DNA of 64,000 nucleotides from Bifidobacterium criceti (GTDB taxonomy: Bacteria > Actinomycetota > Actinomycetes > Actinomycetales > Bifidobacteriaceae), in NCBI RefSeq assembly GCF_002286935.1, contig NZ_MVOH01000014.1:124001-188000 (forward strand). The letters are read 5' to 3'. Below the pieces are notes generated by a model. It was not told the DNA's origin, did no database searches, and worked only from the letters and a program-made list of their open reading frames with translations. Positions 35,607 to 45,541 of the stretch are shown here, piece by piece (the first letter of the stretch is position 1; every line of letters starts with the position of its first letter). Position numbers and translations under genes: made by a program.

Positions 35607-36044
35607 CTACAGCCACTGGATGAACGCGGTCTTGTCGGTGCTGTTGTAGCCGGCATGGCGGTAGAAATCGAGGGTCTTCGGATCATCAGAGCCGGTGAGC
35701 AGCATCATCTTGTAGCAGTCGGCCCGCTGCGCGAGCGCCTTCGCATGGTTCAGGCACGCGGTCGCGTACCCCTGTCCACGTGCATCAGCGCGCGTCACGA
35801 CGTTCTCGACGAACGCATACGGCCGCACGCCGCGCGTCAGATTCGGAATGATGACGCATACGCACGAGGAGACGATGGCACCGTCGCGCTCGCATACGAT
35901 GAGATGATGGTCGGGGTCGGAGAGGATGCGCCCCCACGTGTCACGCAGACACCCGTCATGGTCCGGAACCGAGCGCTCGTGCAGGTCGAGATACAGCTCG
36001 AGCAACGCATCAAGATCCTCTTCGCGCGCTTCCCTTATCACCAT
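35607..36044 (-). CDS. GNAT family N-acetyltransferase
   Basis: A 145-aa protein from ATG 36044, which has AAGGAG at a good distance. The acetyl-CoA-binding motif is ENVVTRADARGQGYATACLNHA near residue 75-95, preceded by the beta-strand block GAIVSSCVCVIIPN and followed by YKMMLLTGSDDPKTLDFYRHAGY, a common C-terminal pattern. It transfers acetyl from acetyl-CoA to an unknown amine. It stands alone between a convergent kinase-like gene and a same-strand regulator gene 180 bp upstream. Confidence 0.85.
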   Translation of the reverse strand: MVIREAREEDLDALLELYLDLHERSVPDHDGCLRDTWGRILSDPDHHLIVCERDGAIVSSCVCVIIPNLTRGVRPYAFVENVVTRADARGQGYATACLNHAKALAQRADCYKMMLLTGSDDPKTLDFYRHAGYNSTDKTAFIQWL

Positions 36045-36226
36045 CGCCCATCTCCTTCCCTTCAGGGAAACCACCTTACGATCATGCACGATTATCGCGC
36101 AGCGCCCGAACCCCGATCATCGCCGTCTCGTTTCCATGACGAGAGGCCGCGCACGAAGATGGACCGCTGACAGAAGCCGTCACCCCCCATGAGTGGGGCG
36201 CGCCGACAGCGTTGGTCACGCGCCCT

Positions 36227-37060
36227 TCACGCTACCGGTAATCCGGCCGCGGATCCCCTCGTAACGGCATACCGGACGAAACAGCCGCCCGATGCGAGCA
36301 GCAGGAATGCGATGGTGAGGGCATCCCAGATCCCGAACTCCGGCTCGTCAAGCATATGCGACAGGGTGAGGTTGATGGCGATTTCAAGCAACGCCGCCAG
36401 CGCGCAGAAGACGCCCCACGCAATCAGCCGACGGCGTCCGCCGTATGCCCGGAAGACGAAGGCCGTCGCCCATAGGAACACGAGCACGGGGACCGCCACC
36501 GCGGCGCCGATCGACAGCACGCGGGCGACATGCAGCAGCCGGCTGAGCACGAACAGATACGGAATCGTGAGCGCCGTCAACGCGCCCAAGCCGATGTACA
36601 GGCCCTTGCCTCCCATGAGCATCTCCGGCACGACGACCATCCACGCGTAGAGGATGGAACTGACGGGCACCAACGACCATGTAAGCGTCCCCGATATCGA
36701 CAGGTCGCAGATCAGGCAGGTCAGCATGCCCACAAGCATCAGCGCGGAAAGCGCGATCGCCGTGGCGCGGTTCCAGCGCACGGCGCGTTCGTCCTTGCGT
36801 CGCAGCGCGAGCAGGTTCTCGTCCGCCTTCCCCTCCGCCTCCTCTTGCGCCAGCTCCTCCCCGCTGAGCAGTTCGTTCACGGTGATGCCCAATATGTCGC
36901 ACAGCGGCAACATGATGGACGCATCGGGCATGCTCTTGCCCGTCTCCCATTTCGATACCGCGCGGTCCGTGATGTTCAGTTTGCGCGCCAACTGCAGCTG
37001 GGTCAGATTCCTCGCCTTGCGACGTGCGGCGATGAACGCGCCGATCGTTGTCTGATTCAT
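36227..37060 (-). CDS. Xre-type regulator with C-terminal membrane domain
   Basis: A 277-aa protein. The start at 37060 has AAAGGAGTG upstream. Residues 8-62 are a Cro/CI helix-turn-helix: IGAFIAARRKARNLTQLQLA, KLNITDRAVSKWETGKSMPD and ILGITVNELLSGE. A charged linker is followed from about residue 98 by five or six membrane segments. Membrane-bound Xre proteins of this form are common in Gram-positive genomes and usually act near bacteriocin, transporter or stress genes; the ligand is unknown. It is divergent from the GntR regulator at 37308; the gap holds two inverted repeats. Confidence 0.85.
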   Translation of the reverse strand: MNQTTIGAFIAARRKARNLTQLQLARKLNITDRAVSKWETGKSMPDASIMLPLCDILGITVNELLSGEELAQEEAEGKADENLLALRRKDERAVRWNRATAIALSALMLVGMLTCLICDLSISGTLTWSLVPVSSILYAWMVVVPEMLMGGKGLYIGLGALTALTIPYLFVLSRLLHVARVLSIGAAVAVPVLVFLWATAFVFRAYGGRRRLIAWGVFCALAALLEIAINLTLSHMLDEPEFGIWDALTIAFLLLASGGCFVRYAVTRGSAAGLPVA

Positions 37061-37137
37061 CGTCTTCACTCCTTTCGCCATTCACGCTACAGGCATCCGG
37101 ACCGCAAGACGGCGCCGACATCCATCTTTCGCACACA

Positions 37138-37169
37138 CCGTTGGTTGAATCGGCCGGCTCAACCAACGG
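37138..37169. promoter_or_regulatory. Inverted repeat in the Xre-GntR divergent region
   Basis: 11-bp arms CCGTTGGTTGA and TCAACCAACGG with a 10-base spacer, 78 bp upstream of the Xre gene start. A third half-site, GGTTGAGC, follows directly. It could be an operator for the Xre-type regulator or form a hairpin. Function inferred from symmetry. Confidence 0.4.
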
Positions 37170-37271
37170 TTGAGCGGCGCCGGACCGCCGGCGACCAAGA
37201 CGACGCGCGCCGCGGCGCCGATCGACGGGTATCCAGTTTTGTTCTAGATGAACTGGCACAACACTCGTTTA

Positions 37272-37296
37272 TTTGTTATAGTCGAGATATAACAAA
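37272..37296. promoter_or_regulatory. Probable operator of the YtrA-type regulator
   Basis: 9-bp arms TTTGTTATA and TATAACAAA with a 7-base spacer, just before the ribosome binding site AAAAGGAG of the GntR gene. TATAGT at 37277-37282 is a possible -10, with TGGCAC at 37254-37259 as a weak -35 (17-bp spacer). The palindrome covers the -10, so autorepression is likely. Confidence 0.55.
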
Positions 37297-37307
37297 AAGG
37301 AGACGAC

Positions 37308-37733
37308 ATGCTGCTCACCATCGACAAGACCTCGCACGAACCCCTGTACCAGCAGATCTACCGACAGATCGTCGCCGGCATCGCCACACGCGCGTTGCGC
37401 CCCGCGGACCCATTGCCCACGGTGCGCGCACTGGCCGGAGACCTCGGCATCAACATGCACACCGTGCACAAGGCGTACACGTTGCTCAAGGCCGACGGGT
37501 ACATCACGATGAGGAGCCGCGCCGGCGCGGCGGTCGCCGAACCCGACCCGGGCGACGACACCGAACGGGACGCACCCGCACGGCGCATGCTGGAGGAACT
37601 GCATGCGCTCGCGCTCGCCTACCGTGCCCGAGGCCGCGCGATGAGCGAGTTCCTCGACGACGCAGCCGCGCAGGCGGCACAGGCCTACGCCTCCACGACC
37701 GGCCCCACAACCCGACTAGCAAAGGCACAATGA
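37308..37733 (+). CDS. GntR family regulator, YtrA subfamily
   Basis: A 141-aa protein with a winged helix at residues 10-75: EPLYQQIYRQIVAGIATRAL, LPTVRALAGDLGINMHTVHK and AYTLLKADGYITMRSRAGA. The C-terminal part is a short helical tail, as in the YtrA subfamily, which has no ligand-binding domain. The start at 37308 has AAAAGGAG 6 bases upstream. Such regulators usually control the transporter or membrane protein gene next to them; here the DUF1648 gene starts 1 base after its stop, so both are translated from one mRNA. Confidence 0.92.
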   Translation: MLLTIDKTSHEPLYQQIYRQIVAGIATRALRPADPLPTVRALAGDLGINMHTVHKAYTLLKADGYITMRSRAGAAVAEPDPGDDTERDAPARRMLEELHALALAYRARGRAMSEFLDDAAAQAAQAYASTTGPTTRLAKAQ

Positions 37734-37734
37734 C

Positions 37735-38850
37735 ATGCACACCTCAACCACCACCCTTCTGCTCATCCTGAGCGCATTCATCCCTGTATCCGGCGTCATA
37801 TTGGCGATCACACCGTATCTGATGCCGTCCGGCGAATGCTTCGCCGTCACGATCCCCTCGGCGCGGTCGCACGACCGCGCACTCGTCGGATACCGGCGCA
37901 TGTATTGCGGCATCATGGTCGCATGCACCGCCGCCATGACGGCGGCATGCGTGGCTGCAGCCTGCCTCGATCCGACACACGCCTTCCTCGCATGCTTCAT
38001 CGTCGGCATGCTCGCACTGATCATCTTCGGATACATCCTCATGCTCGTATTCCGCACGAAAGTGCAGCATATCAAGCAGGAACGCGGTTGGCAGGCACAG
38101 CGGCAGCGCTCCGCCGCGATCATCGGCCCGGACGGCCACGTCCCCCATCCCATCTCGATGTGGTGGAACCTGCTGTACGTGCCGGTTTTCGCCGTCACAT
38201 TGGCGATCGGCTATGCGGGATACCAGCGCATGCCGGAACATATCCCACTGCAAGTGAACCTCAGCGGCGAGACGACACACACGATAGCGAAATCACCAAT
38301 GGCCATCTGGCTTCCATTGCTGATGTTCGGCCTGCTTGCGGCCGTGCTCATCTTCACGCAGTACGTCATCGCACACTCCAAAAAAGGCGTCGACGTGAAC
38401 GATCCGGAATCCAGCGCCTACGCTTACGGGTTGTATGCGCGCGCGTGGAGCGTCTTCACCTTGGTCGCGGGGCTCATCGTATGCATGCTCGCCCCGATCA
38501 TGGAGCTGAGCTTCGCCGGGGCCCTCTCACCGCGGCAGGCAATGATCATCGTATTCGGTGTACTGATATTCGTTATCGGCGGCAGCGCGACGCTCAGCAT
38601 TGCACTCGGACAGAACGGCAGCAAAGTCCGCATCACACAACGCGGCGATATGGACATACCCTCCGACGATGATGCGCATTGGAAACTGGGCGTGTTCTAC
38701 GCCAACCATGATGACGCGAGCGTCTTCGTGCCGAAACGGTTCGGCATCGGATGGACGGTCAACATCGCGCGACCCGCCACCTGGGCGCTGTTTGTGGTTG
38801 CGGCCGCACTCACCGTCGGCGGCGTCGTAGCGGTGACGATGCTCGCATGA
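37735..38850 (+). CDS. DUF1648/DUF5808 membrane protein
   Basis: A 371-aa protein with about eight membrane segments. The middle region GYQRMPEHIPLQVNLSGE is the DUF1648 pattern, and the C-terminal HWKLGVFYANHDDASVFVPKRFGIGWT is the DUF5808 pattern. Such proteins are typically encoded beside a short GntR regulator, as here, and the Bacillus relatives are linked to envelope-stress or antibiotic sensing; the biochemical activity is unknown. It starts 1 base after the regulator gene stop (37733). Confidence 0.85.
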   Translation: MHTSTTTLLLILSAFIPVSGVILAITPYLMPSGECFAVTIPSARSHDRALVGYRRMYCGIMVACTAAMTAACVAAACLDPTHAFLACFIVGMLALIIFGYILMLVFRTKVQHIKQERGWQAQRQRSAAIIGPDGHVPHPISMWWNLLYVPVFAVTLAIGYAGYQRMPEHIPLQVNLSGETTHTIAKSPMAIWLPLLMFGLLAAVLIFTQYVIAHSKKGVDVNDPESSAYAYGLYARAWSVFTLVAGLIVCMLAPIMELSFAGALSPRQAMIIVFGVLIFVIGGSATLSIALGQNGSKVRITQRGDMDIPSDDDAHWKLGVFYANHDDASVFVPKRFGIGWTVNIARPATWALFVVAAALTVGGVVAVTMLA

Positions 38851-38876
38851 GCGGTCACGCTGTCATCGCCTCCACA

Positions 38877-39374
38877 TCATCGCATATCGCCGAGCTCGGT
38901 TTCGAGCTCGGCCCTTGCATGCAGCGTACGGACACGCACACCGTGACGCGCGGCGGCGTCTTCGAGTGCGGCGACCATCTGCGGACGCCGCTCAGTGGGA
39001 AAGTCGATGATGTACTGCCGGAACTCCTCATCGAATTCATGCTCAACCCACGGCATATCCTCATGCTTTGTGCCAATACGCCGCTCGACGCCCTCAAGGC
39101 ACACACCGGTGGGGAAATCAAGGAAGAACACAGTGTCGCAATATGCAAGTCGCATCGGCAACGTCCGGGCGAAATTGCCGTCGATGATCCACTCGTCCTG
39201 CTCGAGAATCATCTGCAGACGTATGTCGAATTCCTCACGCGTGACGGTCGTCCGGTCCGGCTTGTGCCACAGCATATCCAGATAATACAGCGGCAGCCCG
39301 GTTACATCCCGTAACTTGCGCGCGAATGTGCTTTTGCCCGCGCCGGGGCATCCGATGACAAGCACGCGTCTCAT
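38877..39374 (-). CDS. P-loop kinase, topology-modulation (FlaR-like) / adenylate kinase-like protein
   Basis: A 165-aa protein from ATG 39374. It starts with VLVIGCPGAGKSTFARKL, a Walker A motif, followed by GLPLYYLDMLWHKPDRT and WIIDGNFARTLPMRLAYCDTV. This arrangement is that of the 'DNA topology modulation protein' group of adenylate kinase-like proteins, whose substrate is not settled. The end of the protein is helical and acidic. It is convergent with the DUF1648 gene (26-bp gap) and divergent from the FUSC-like gene. Confidence 0.82.
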   Translation of the reverse strand: MRRVLVIGCPGAGKSTFARKLRDVTGLPLYYLDMLWHKPDRTTVTREEFDIRLQMILEQDEWIIDGNFARTLPMRLAYCDTVFFLDFPTGVCLEGVERRIGTKHEDMPWVEHEFDEEFRQYIIDFPTERRPQMVAALEDAAARHGVRVRTLHARAELETELGDMR

Positions 39375-39508
39375 ATCCCCTACTATGCCATGGCCTTCCG
39401 TCCACCCCGGCCCATGCAGGCGGCATACGGCTGCTATCATGAAGCTGAAAAATCACTCGGGACAGGAGATGCGCCATCAACGAACCATCCTTCTATCAGC
39501 TTCTTCAG

Positions 39509-40579
39509 ATGGATGCCCATGGGCTATGGGCGAAAGTGAAGGCGACCACGGAACCGCGAACAAAGGCTCGTCTCATCTTCGCCATGTCAATCAGGAGCAT
39601 CCTGCTCGTCTCCTTCGCCGTCGTGTTCATCGGCGGGCTGTCGGCGGTGTTCGGCCCCGATAACTCCGGGCTGGCCGTGGCGGGATTCTGCATCCTGCTC
39701 GGCATCAAGCATGTTCCTTATGGATACCGCGCCGCGGACAGTGTCATCGCCCTGGCGTTCGTCTTAGCGGCCATGGTGTGTGGGGGACTGGCGGCCCAGG
39801 CATGGCCGCCAGTCCCCTGCCTGATGGTGAACTTCCTGCTCATCACCGTCATCCTGGTACTCGTTGCCGACGAGCCGCTGATGGGCAACGCCGGGCTCTA
39901 TGTGTTCGGATACCTGTTCGTGAGCCAGACGCCTGTGAACGGGGAAGCGCTCGCAAGCCGGTGTGTGCTGGCGTTGCTGCTGTGGCTGGCATGCAGCGCC
40001 GTGCTCCTGCACAAACACCACGGGAAGTTCCAGAATGTTCGTTTGTATGACATGCTGGCTGCATTCAGCGTATCCAGCGCAAAGGGACTCTGGCAGATCA
40101 GACTGTCCGCAGGGGTGGCCATGGCTTTGCTCATCGGGGAACTGGCAGGACTGCCCCGAGGCGTATGGGTGGGCTACGCCTGCATGTCGGTGCTCCTCCC
40201 CTTCGGCGAAGCGGGAGCGAGCCTGCCAATGCGAGCGCTGCAGCGCATAGGCGGGGTTGTCGTGGGATCATTGCTATATGCCGGATTCTCGCTTGTGGTA
40301 CCGGCCGGGTCCCGCATCCTGTTCGGCCCCATCGCAGGCATCTGTATGGGATTCTCCAGCAAGTACATGGTAAACAACGCCCTCAATTGTTTCGGCGCCC
40401 TCCTGCTTGCCGAGAGCGTCTACGGCGTCTCCGGATCCGTGACATTGCGGATCTACGACAACATGATTGGTGTGCTCTTCGCGGTATGCTGCACCGTGCT
40501 GTTCTCACTTCTGGAACGCCATGCCTCCTCCGATGAAGCACCGGCAACCAAACGCACCAAGCCGTCGACGAATATATAA
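39509..40579 (+). CDS. FUSC-like membrane transporter
   Basis: A 356-aa protein with two sets of hydrophobic segments: about residues 25-150 and 195-335. The second set contains WVGYACMSVLLPFGEAGASL and GVVVGSLLYAGFSLVVPAGS, the duplicated pattern of the fusaric-acid-resistance/aromatic-acid-exporter (FUSC) superfamily, with a short cytoplasmic tail. The substrate is unknown. The ATG at 39509 has no Shine-Dalgarno sequence. An AGGAG at 39464-39468 stands 7 bases before an in-frame ATC at 39476, which would add INEPSFYQLLQ to the N-terminus; that start is the likelier one if the organism accepts it. A terminator follows at 40631. Confidence 0.75.
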   Translation: MDAHGLWAKVKATTEPRTKARLIFAMSIRSILLVSFAVVFIGGLSAVFGPDNSGLAVAGFCILLGIKHVPYGYRAADSVIALAFVLAAMVCGGLAAQAWPPVPCLMVNFLLITVILVLVADEPLMGNAGLYVFGYLFVSQTPVNGEALASRCVLALLLWLACSAVLLHKHHGKFQNVRLYDMLAAFSVSSAKGLWQIRLSAGVAMALLIGELAGLPRGVWVGYACMSVLLPFGEAGASLPMRALQRIGGVVVGSLLYAGFSLVVPAGSRILFGPIAGICMGFSSKYMVNNALNCFGALLLAESVYGVSGSVTLRIYDNMIGVLFAVCCTVLFSLLERHASSDEAPATKRTKPSTNI

Positions 40580-40630
40580 TTCCCGTTCCAGACGGTGCCT
40601 GTCGCAGTGCGCATTCATCCAAAAAAGAAA

Positions 40631-40657
40631 GGCCTGCCGAACCTACTTCGGCAGGCC
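40631..40657. terminator. Bidirectional terminator between the FUSC-like gene and guaA
   Basis: An 11-bp perfect stem (GGCCTGCCGAA) with a 5-base loop, preceded on the plus strand by AAAAAAGAAA, which gives a T-run in the minus direction. It lies between convergent gene ends. Confidence 0.75.
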
Positions 40658-40775
40658 TCGTCATGCGGAGCACAATCCACAAGGGCGGCAGTTCATGCGT
40701 TCTCCCATGGAATGGAGCCCAATCATGCTCGATGGAGGGGCAACTCAGAAGTGTTCCCAGACCAGAGCGTCGCAC

Positions 40776-42338
40776 TCACTCCCACTCAATCGTCGCCGGC
40801 GGTTTCGACGTGCAGTCGAGCACGACACGGTTGATCTGGCGGCACTCGTTCGTGATGCGCGTCGAGATCGTCGCAAGCACATCGTATGGCACGCGTGACC
40901 AGTCGGCCGTCATCGCGTCCTCGGAGCTCACTGGACGCAGGACAATCGGCGAACCATACGTGCGTTCGTCGCCCTGGACACCCACCGAATGCACATCGGC
41001 GAGGAGCACGACCGGACACTGCCAGATGTCGCGGTCGAGCCCGGCCTTCGAGAGTTCCTCGCGCGCGATCGCATCGGCGTCGCGCAGCAGGTCGAGGCGT
41101 TCCTTCGTGATCTCACCGATGATGCGGATGCCGAGGCCGGGACCTGGGAACGGCTGGCGCCAGACGATCTCATCCGGCAAGCCGAGTTCGGTGCCGATCG
41201 CGCGCACCTCATCCTTGAACAGCGAACGCAGCGGCTCGATGAGTTCGAACTTGATGTCCTTCGGCAGGCCGCCGACATTGTGGTGCGACTTGATGTTCGA
41301 TGCGCCGTCGCCGCCGCCGGATTCGACGACATCCGGATAGAGCGTGCCCTGCACGAGGAACTTGACTTCCTTGCCGTGCGCGCCTGCCTCTTCGATCACC
41401 TGACGCTGCGCCTTCTCGAACGTGCGGATGAACTTCTCACCGATGATCTTGCGCTTCGTCTCCGGATCGGAGACGCCCTTGAGCGCATCGAGGAAGTCCT
41501 CGGAGGCGTCGACGGCGATGAGCTTGATGCCGGTCGCGGCGACGAAGTCGTGCTTGACCTGCTCGGCCTCCCCCTTGCGCAGCAGGCCGTGGTCGACGAA
41601 CACACAGGTGAGCTGGTCGCCGATCGCGCGGTGCACAAGCGCGGCGGCGACGGCGGAGTCGACACCACCGGACAGGCCGCATATGACCTGCGCGTCGCCG
41701 ACCTTCTCGCGGATCGCCTCGACCTGTTCGTCGATGATGTTCTTCGCGTTCCAATCATTCGGGATTCCCGCGCATTCGTGCAGGAAGTTCTCGATCAGGT
41801 CCTGCCCGAGCGGCGTGTGCCTGACCTCCGGATGCCACTGCACGCCGTAGAGCTTGCGCGCATCATCCGCCATCGCGGCGACCGGCGCACCCTCGGTGTG
41901 CGCGAGCACCTCGAACCCCTCGGGTGCCGTGTTGACGGCGACACCGTGGCTCATCCACGTCGTCTGCAGTGACGGCGAGCCGTCGAGGATGCCGCGCGCG
42001 TCGTCGACGACAGCCTCGGTCTTGCCGTATTCGCCAAGTGCGGCCTTGTCCACGTCACCGCCGAGTTCATGGGCCATCACCTGGAAGCCGTAGCAGATGC
42101 CGAGCACGGGGACGCCCGCATCGAAGACCTTCTTGTCAATCGTCGGCGCGCCCGGTTCATAGACGGACGCCGGGCCGCCGGAGAGGATGATCGCCGAGGG
42201 CTTCTTGGCGAGCATCTCGCCGACGGGCATCGAATGCGGGACGAGCTCGGAATACACATTGGCTTCGCGTACACGGCGTGCGATGAGCTGCGCGTACTGC
42301 GCGCCGAAATCAACGACGAGGACAGGACCGGTGGCCAT
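40776..42338 (-). CDS. guaA: GMP synthase (glutamine-hydrolysing)
   Basis: A 520-aa protein from ATG 42338, which has GGGAG 5 bases upstream. The N-terminal class I glutaminase has its Cys in [17 protein letters not shown] and His-Glu in [13 protein letters not shown]. The ATP pyrophosphatase domain has the PP-loop [19 protein letters not shown] near residue 225. The C-terminal dimerisation domain includes [16 protein letters not shown] and ends PATIEWE, typical for GuaA. It makes GMP from XMP, ATP and glutamine, so it completes the xanthine salvage route started by Xpt. It is divergent from xfp across 497 bp. Confidence 0.97.
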   Translation of the reverse strand: MATGPVLVVDFGAQYAQLIARRVREANVYSELVPHSMPVGEMLAKKPSAIILSGGPASVYEPGAPTIDKKVFDAGVPVLGICYGFQVMAHELGGDVDKAALGEYGKTEAVVDDARGILDGSPSLQTTWMSHGVAVNTAPEGFEVLAHTEGAPVAAMADDARKLYGVQWHPEVRHTPLGQDLIENFLHECAGIPNDWNAKNIIDEQVEAIREKVGDAQVICGLSGGVDSAVAAALVHRAIGDQLTCVFVDHGLLRKGEAEQVKHDFVAATGIKLIAVDASEDFLDALKGVSDPETKRKIIGEKFIRTFEKAQRQVIEEAGAHGKEVKFLVQGTLYPDVVESGGGDGASNIKSHHNVGGLPKDIKFELIEPLRSLFKDEVRAIGTELGLPDEIVWRQPFPGPGLGIRIIGEITKERLDLLRDADAIAREELSKAGLDRDIWQCPVVLLADVHSVGVQGDERTYGSPIVLRPVSSEDAMTADWSRVPYDVLATISTRITNECRQINRVVLDCTSKPPATIEWE

Positions 42339-42835
42339 ACAACTCCCTTGGACAAACGGATTGCGCTGTTGCGCATGACACGTATATATTGTGCTGCCGT
42401 AAGGCGACATTGAACACCACCGCCCTGCACAATGCACCGTCAGCCAACGCACATACAGATACTTAAGCGCTCAAGTACATATGGCATAAGGGCGTCCCGA
42501 CGGCGTTCGTCTGGACGCAACACGCCGCCAGCCCAACGCCGAATCGAACGAGACAAAAAAGCGTGATGCTCCCATATCCCAATGTTTCCAACGTTTTCAC
42601 TCATTGTTCGCCCATCGGCCGAATTCACATTTCATCAGCGAATTCTCTCAAAATGCATAAGAAATCGAACAATATCGCTCACACCTAACCAAAACTACGC
42701 AAAACGTCAGTGAGTCCGCGTAACATGTTCTTCGACCGGACATGGGGTTTCCCCCGACAAGGGAGGACATGCGGATCCCACGTCCCAACCGAAAAAGAAC
42801 AATCGCACACTATGTGCAGGAGTACAGGAGCACAC
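42339..42835. other. Long guaA-xfp divergent regulatory region
   Basis: 497 bp without a gene. It includes the 42461-42476 palindrome nearer guaA and a less GC-rich block about 42540-42720 that probably holds the xfp promoter, followed by a long xfp 5' leader with no obvious riboswitch fold. Long control regions are expected for a highly expressed central gene. A 62-codon minus-strand frame here has no convincing start. Confidence 0.55.
42461..42476. promoter_or_regulatory. LacI-type operator candidate upstream of guaA/xfp
   Basis: ACTTAAGCGCTCAAGT is palindromic except at one position pair and contains AGCGCT, the centre of many LacI-family operators. AraQ-type global regulators of bifidobacterial central carbon metabolism are described as binding GAGCGCTC-like sites; whether this is one is inference. 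It lies 123 bp from guaA and 360 bp from xfp. Confidence 0.45.
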
Positions 42836-45313
42836 ATGACTAATCCTGTTATTGGCACCCCTTGGCAGAAGCTGGATCGACCGGTTTCCGAAGAAGCCAT
42901 CGAAGGCATGGACAAGTATTGGCGCGTCACCAACTACATGTCCATCGGCCAGATCTATCTGCGTAGCAACCCGCTGATGAAGGAACCCTTCACCCGCGAC
43001 GACGTGAAGCACCGCCTCGTCGGTCACTGGGGCACCACCCCGGGCCTGAACTTCCTTCTCGCCCACATCAACCGCCTCATCGCGGACCACCAGCAGAACA
43101 CCGTGTTCATCATGGGCCCGGGCCACGGCGGCCCGGCTGGCACCTCCCAGTCTTACGTCGACGGCACGTACACCGAGTACTACCCGAACATCACGAAGGA
43201 TGAAGCTGGCCTGCAGAAGTTCTTCCGCCAGTTCTCCTACCCGGGCGGCATCCCGTCGCACTTCGCCCCGGAGACCCCCGGCTCGATCCATGAGGGTGGC
43301 GAACTTGGCTACGCCCTGTCCCACGCCTATGGCGCCGTGATGAACAACCCGAGCCTGTTCGTGCCGTGCATCATCGGCGACGGCGAGGCCGAAACCGGCC
43401 CGCTCGCCACCGGTTGGCAGTCCAACAAGCTCGTCAACCCGCGCACCGACGGCATCGTGTTGCCGATCCTGCACCTCAACGGTTACAAGATCGCCAACCC
43501 GACGATCCTCGCCCGTATCTCCGATGAGGAGCTGCACGACTTCTTCCGCGGCATGGGCTACCACCCGTACGAGTTCGTCGCCGGCTTCGACAACGAGGAC
43601 CATCTGTCGATCCACCGTCGCTTCGCCGAGCTCTTCGAGACGATCTTCGACGAGATCTGCGACATCAAGGCAGCGGCCCAGACCGACGACATGACCCGTC
43701 CGTTCTACCCGATGCTCATCTTCCGCACCCCGAAGGGCTGGACCTGCCCGAAGTTCATCGACGGCAAGAAGACCGAAGGCTCCTGGCGTGCGCACCAGGT
43801 TCCGCTGGCTTCCGCCCGCGACACCGAGGAGCACTTCGAGGTCCTCAAGGGCTGGATGGAATCCTACAAGCCGGAGGAGCTCTTCAACGCCGACGGCTCG
43901 ATCAAGGATGACGTCACCGAGTTCATGCCGAAGGGCGAGCTGCGCATCGGCGCCAACCCGAACGCCAACGGTGGTGTGATCCGCGAGGATCTGAAGCTGC
44001 CGAACCTCGAGGACTACGAGGTCACCGGCGTCAAGGAGTACGGCCATGGCTGGGGCCAGGTCGAGGCTCCGCGCTCCCTGGGCGCTTACTGCCGCGACAT
44101 CATCAAGAACAACCCGGATTCGTTCCGTATCTTCGGCCCGGACGAGACCGCATCCAACCGCCTCAACGCGACCTATGAGGTCACCAAGAAGCAGTGGGAC
44201 AACGGCTACCTCTCCGGCCTCGTCGACGAGAACATGGCCGTCACCGGCCAGGTCACCGAGCAGCTCTCCGAGCATCAGTGCGAAGGCTTCCTCGAGGCCT
44301 ACCTGCTCACCGGCCGTCACGGCATCTGGAGCTCCTACGAGTCCTTCGTGCATGTGATCGACTCGATGCTGAACCAGCATGCGAAGTGGCTTGAGGCCAC
44401 CGTCCGCGAGATCCCGTGGCGCAAGCCGATCTCGTCGATGAACCTTCTGGTCTCCTCGCACGTGTGGCGTCAGGACCACAACGGCTTCTCGCATCAGGAC
44501 CCGGGCGTCACCTCCGTCCTGATCAACAAGACCTTCAACAACGATCACGTCACCGGCATCTACTTCGCGACCGACGCGAACATGCTCCTCGCGATCGCCG
44601 AGAAGTGCTTCAAGTCGACCAATAAGATCAACGCGATCTTCTCCGGCAAGCAGCCGGCTCCGACGTGGATCACCCTCGACGAGGCTCGCGCCGAGCTCGA
44701 GGCCGGCGCCGCCGAGTGGAAGTGGGCTTCGAACGCCAAGAGCAACGACGAGGTCCAGGTCGTCCTCGCCGCCGCCGGCGACGTTCCGACGCAGGAGATC
44801 ATGGCCGCTTCCGACGCCCTGAACAAGGATGGCATCAAGTTCAAGGTCGTCAACGTCGTTGACCTCCTGAAGCTGCAGTCCCCGGAGAACAACGACGAAG
44901 CCATGTCCAACGAGGACTTCGCCGAGCTGTTCACCGCCGACAAGCCGGTCCTGTTCGCATACCATTCCTATGCCCAGGATGTGCGCGGCCTGATCTACGA
45001 CCGTCCGAACCACGACAACTTCCACGTCGTCGGCTACAAGGAGCAGGGCTCCACGACGACGCCGTTCGACATGGTTCGCGTCAACGACATGGATCGCTAT
45101 GCGCTGCAGGCCGAGGCTCTGCGCCTGATCGACGCCGACAAGTACGCCGGCAAGATCGACGAGCTCAATGAGTTCCGCCAGAAGGCGTTCCAGTTCGCGG
45201 TCGACAACGGCTACGACATCCCGGAGTTCACCGACTGGGTGTGGCCGGACGTCAAGGTCGACGAGAGCGCGATGCTCTCCGCGACCGCGGCCACCGCGGG
45301 CGACAACGAGTGA
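42836..45313 (+). CDS. xfp: Xylulose-5-phosphate/fructose-6-phosphate phosphoketolase
   Basis: An 825-aa protein, the exact length typical of bifidobacterial Xfp. The ATG at 42836 has AGGAG at 42826-42830. It is the key enzyme of the bifid shunt: with thiamine diphosphate and phosphate it splits fructose 6-phosphate or xylulose 5-phosphate into acetyl phosphate plus erythrose 4-phosphate or glyceraldehyde 3-phosphate. Signatures seen are [17 protein letters not shown] near residue 98, [35 protein letters not shown], and the pyrimidine-domain segment [14 protein letters not shown]. Codon use is strongly biased to the GC-ending major codons, as for a highly expressed gene. Pta and AckA, the users of acetyl phosphate, are encoded directly downstream. 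Confidence 0.98.
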   Translation: MTNPVIGTPWQKLDRPVSEEAIEGMDKYWRVTNYMSIGQIYLRSNPLMKEPFTRDDVKHRLVGHWGTTPGLNFLLAHINRLIADHQQNTVFIMGPGHGGPAGTSQSYVDGTYTEYYPNITKDEAGLQKFFRQFSYPGGIPSHFAPETPGSIHEGGELGYALSHAYGAVMNNPSLFVPCIIGDGEAETGPLATGWQSNKLVNPRTDGIVLPILHLNGYKIANPTILARISDEELHDFFRGMGYHPYEFVAGFDNEDHLSIHRRFAELFETIFDEICDIKAAAQTDDMTRPFYPMLIFRTPKGWTCPKFIDGKKTEGSWRAHQVPLASARDTEEHFEVLKGWMESYKPEELFNADGSIKDDVTEFMPKGELRIGANPNANGGVIREDLKLPNLEDYEVTGVKEYGHGWGQVEAPRSLGAYCRDIIKNNPDSFRIFGPDETASNRLNATYEVTKKQWDNGYLSGLVDENMAVTGQVTEQLSEHQCEGFLEAYLLTGRHGIWSSYESFVHVIDSMLNQHAKWLEATVREIPWRKPISSMNLLVSSHVWRQDHNGFSHQDPGVTSVLINKTFNNDHVTGIYFATDANMLLAIAEKCFKSTNKINAIFSGKQPAPTWITLDEARAELEAGAAEWKWASNAKSNDEVQVVLAAAGDVPTQEIMAASDALNKDGIKFKVVNVVDLLKLQSPENNDEAMSNEDFAELFTADKPVLFAYHSYAQDVRGLIYDRPNHDNFHVVGYKEQGSTTTPFDMVRVNDMDRYALQAEALRLIDADKYAGKIDELNEFRQKAFQFAVDNGYDIPEFTDWVWPDVKVDESAMLSATAATAGDNE

Positions 45314-45345
45314 GTCATCGCGACTGACCTCGCCTGAACGATAGG

Positions 45346-45383
45346 AAAACGGGGATCCGGATCGATATCCGAATCCCCGTTTT
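45346..45383 (+). terminator. Terminator after xfp
   Basis: A 17-bp stem (AAAACGGGGATCCGGAT; one mismatch) with a CGAT loop and TTTT in the 3' arm, 33 bp beyond the xfp stop. It separates xfp from pta. A TACAAT at 45451-45456 is a possible -10 for pta, without a convincing -35. Confidence 0.85.
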
Positions 45384-45541
45384 CATGTTATCTAGCTCAC
45401 ATTTTCCATCCGCTCCTGCGCGCCGCCGGCGTCCGCACACATGCGCTGGGTACAATGGTCCGTTGTGAACAACGTTGTCACACGTCGTTGCCCGCACGAT
45501 GCCGGACATCGCGACTCTCCACACGGTAAAAGGAGCGAACA

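Noticed and set aside
42440..42628. 62-codon minus-strand frame in the guaA-xfp region
   Set aside because: No ribosome binding site and no recognisable product; it overlaps the candidate operator and promoter DNA.
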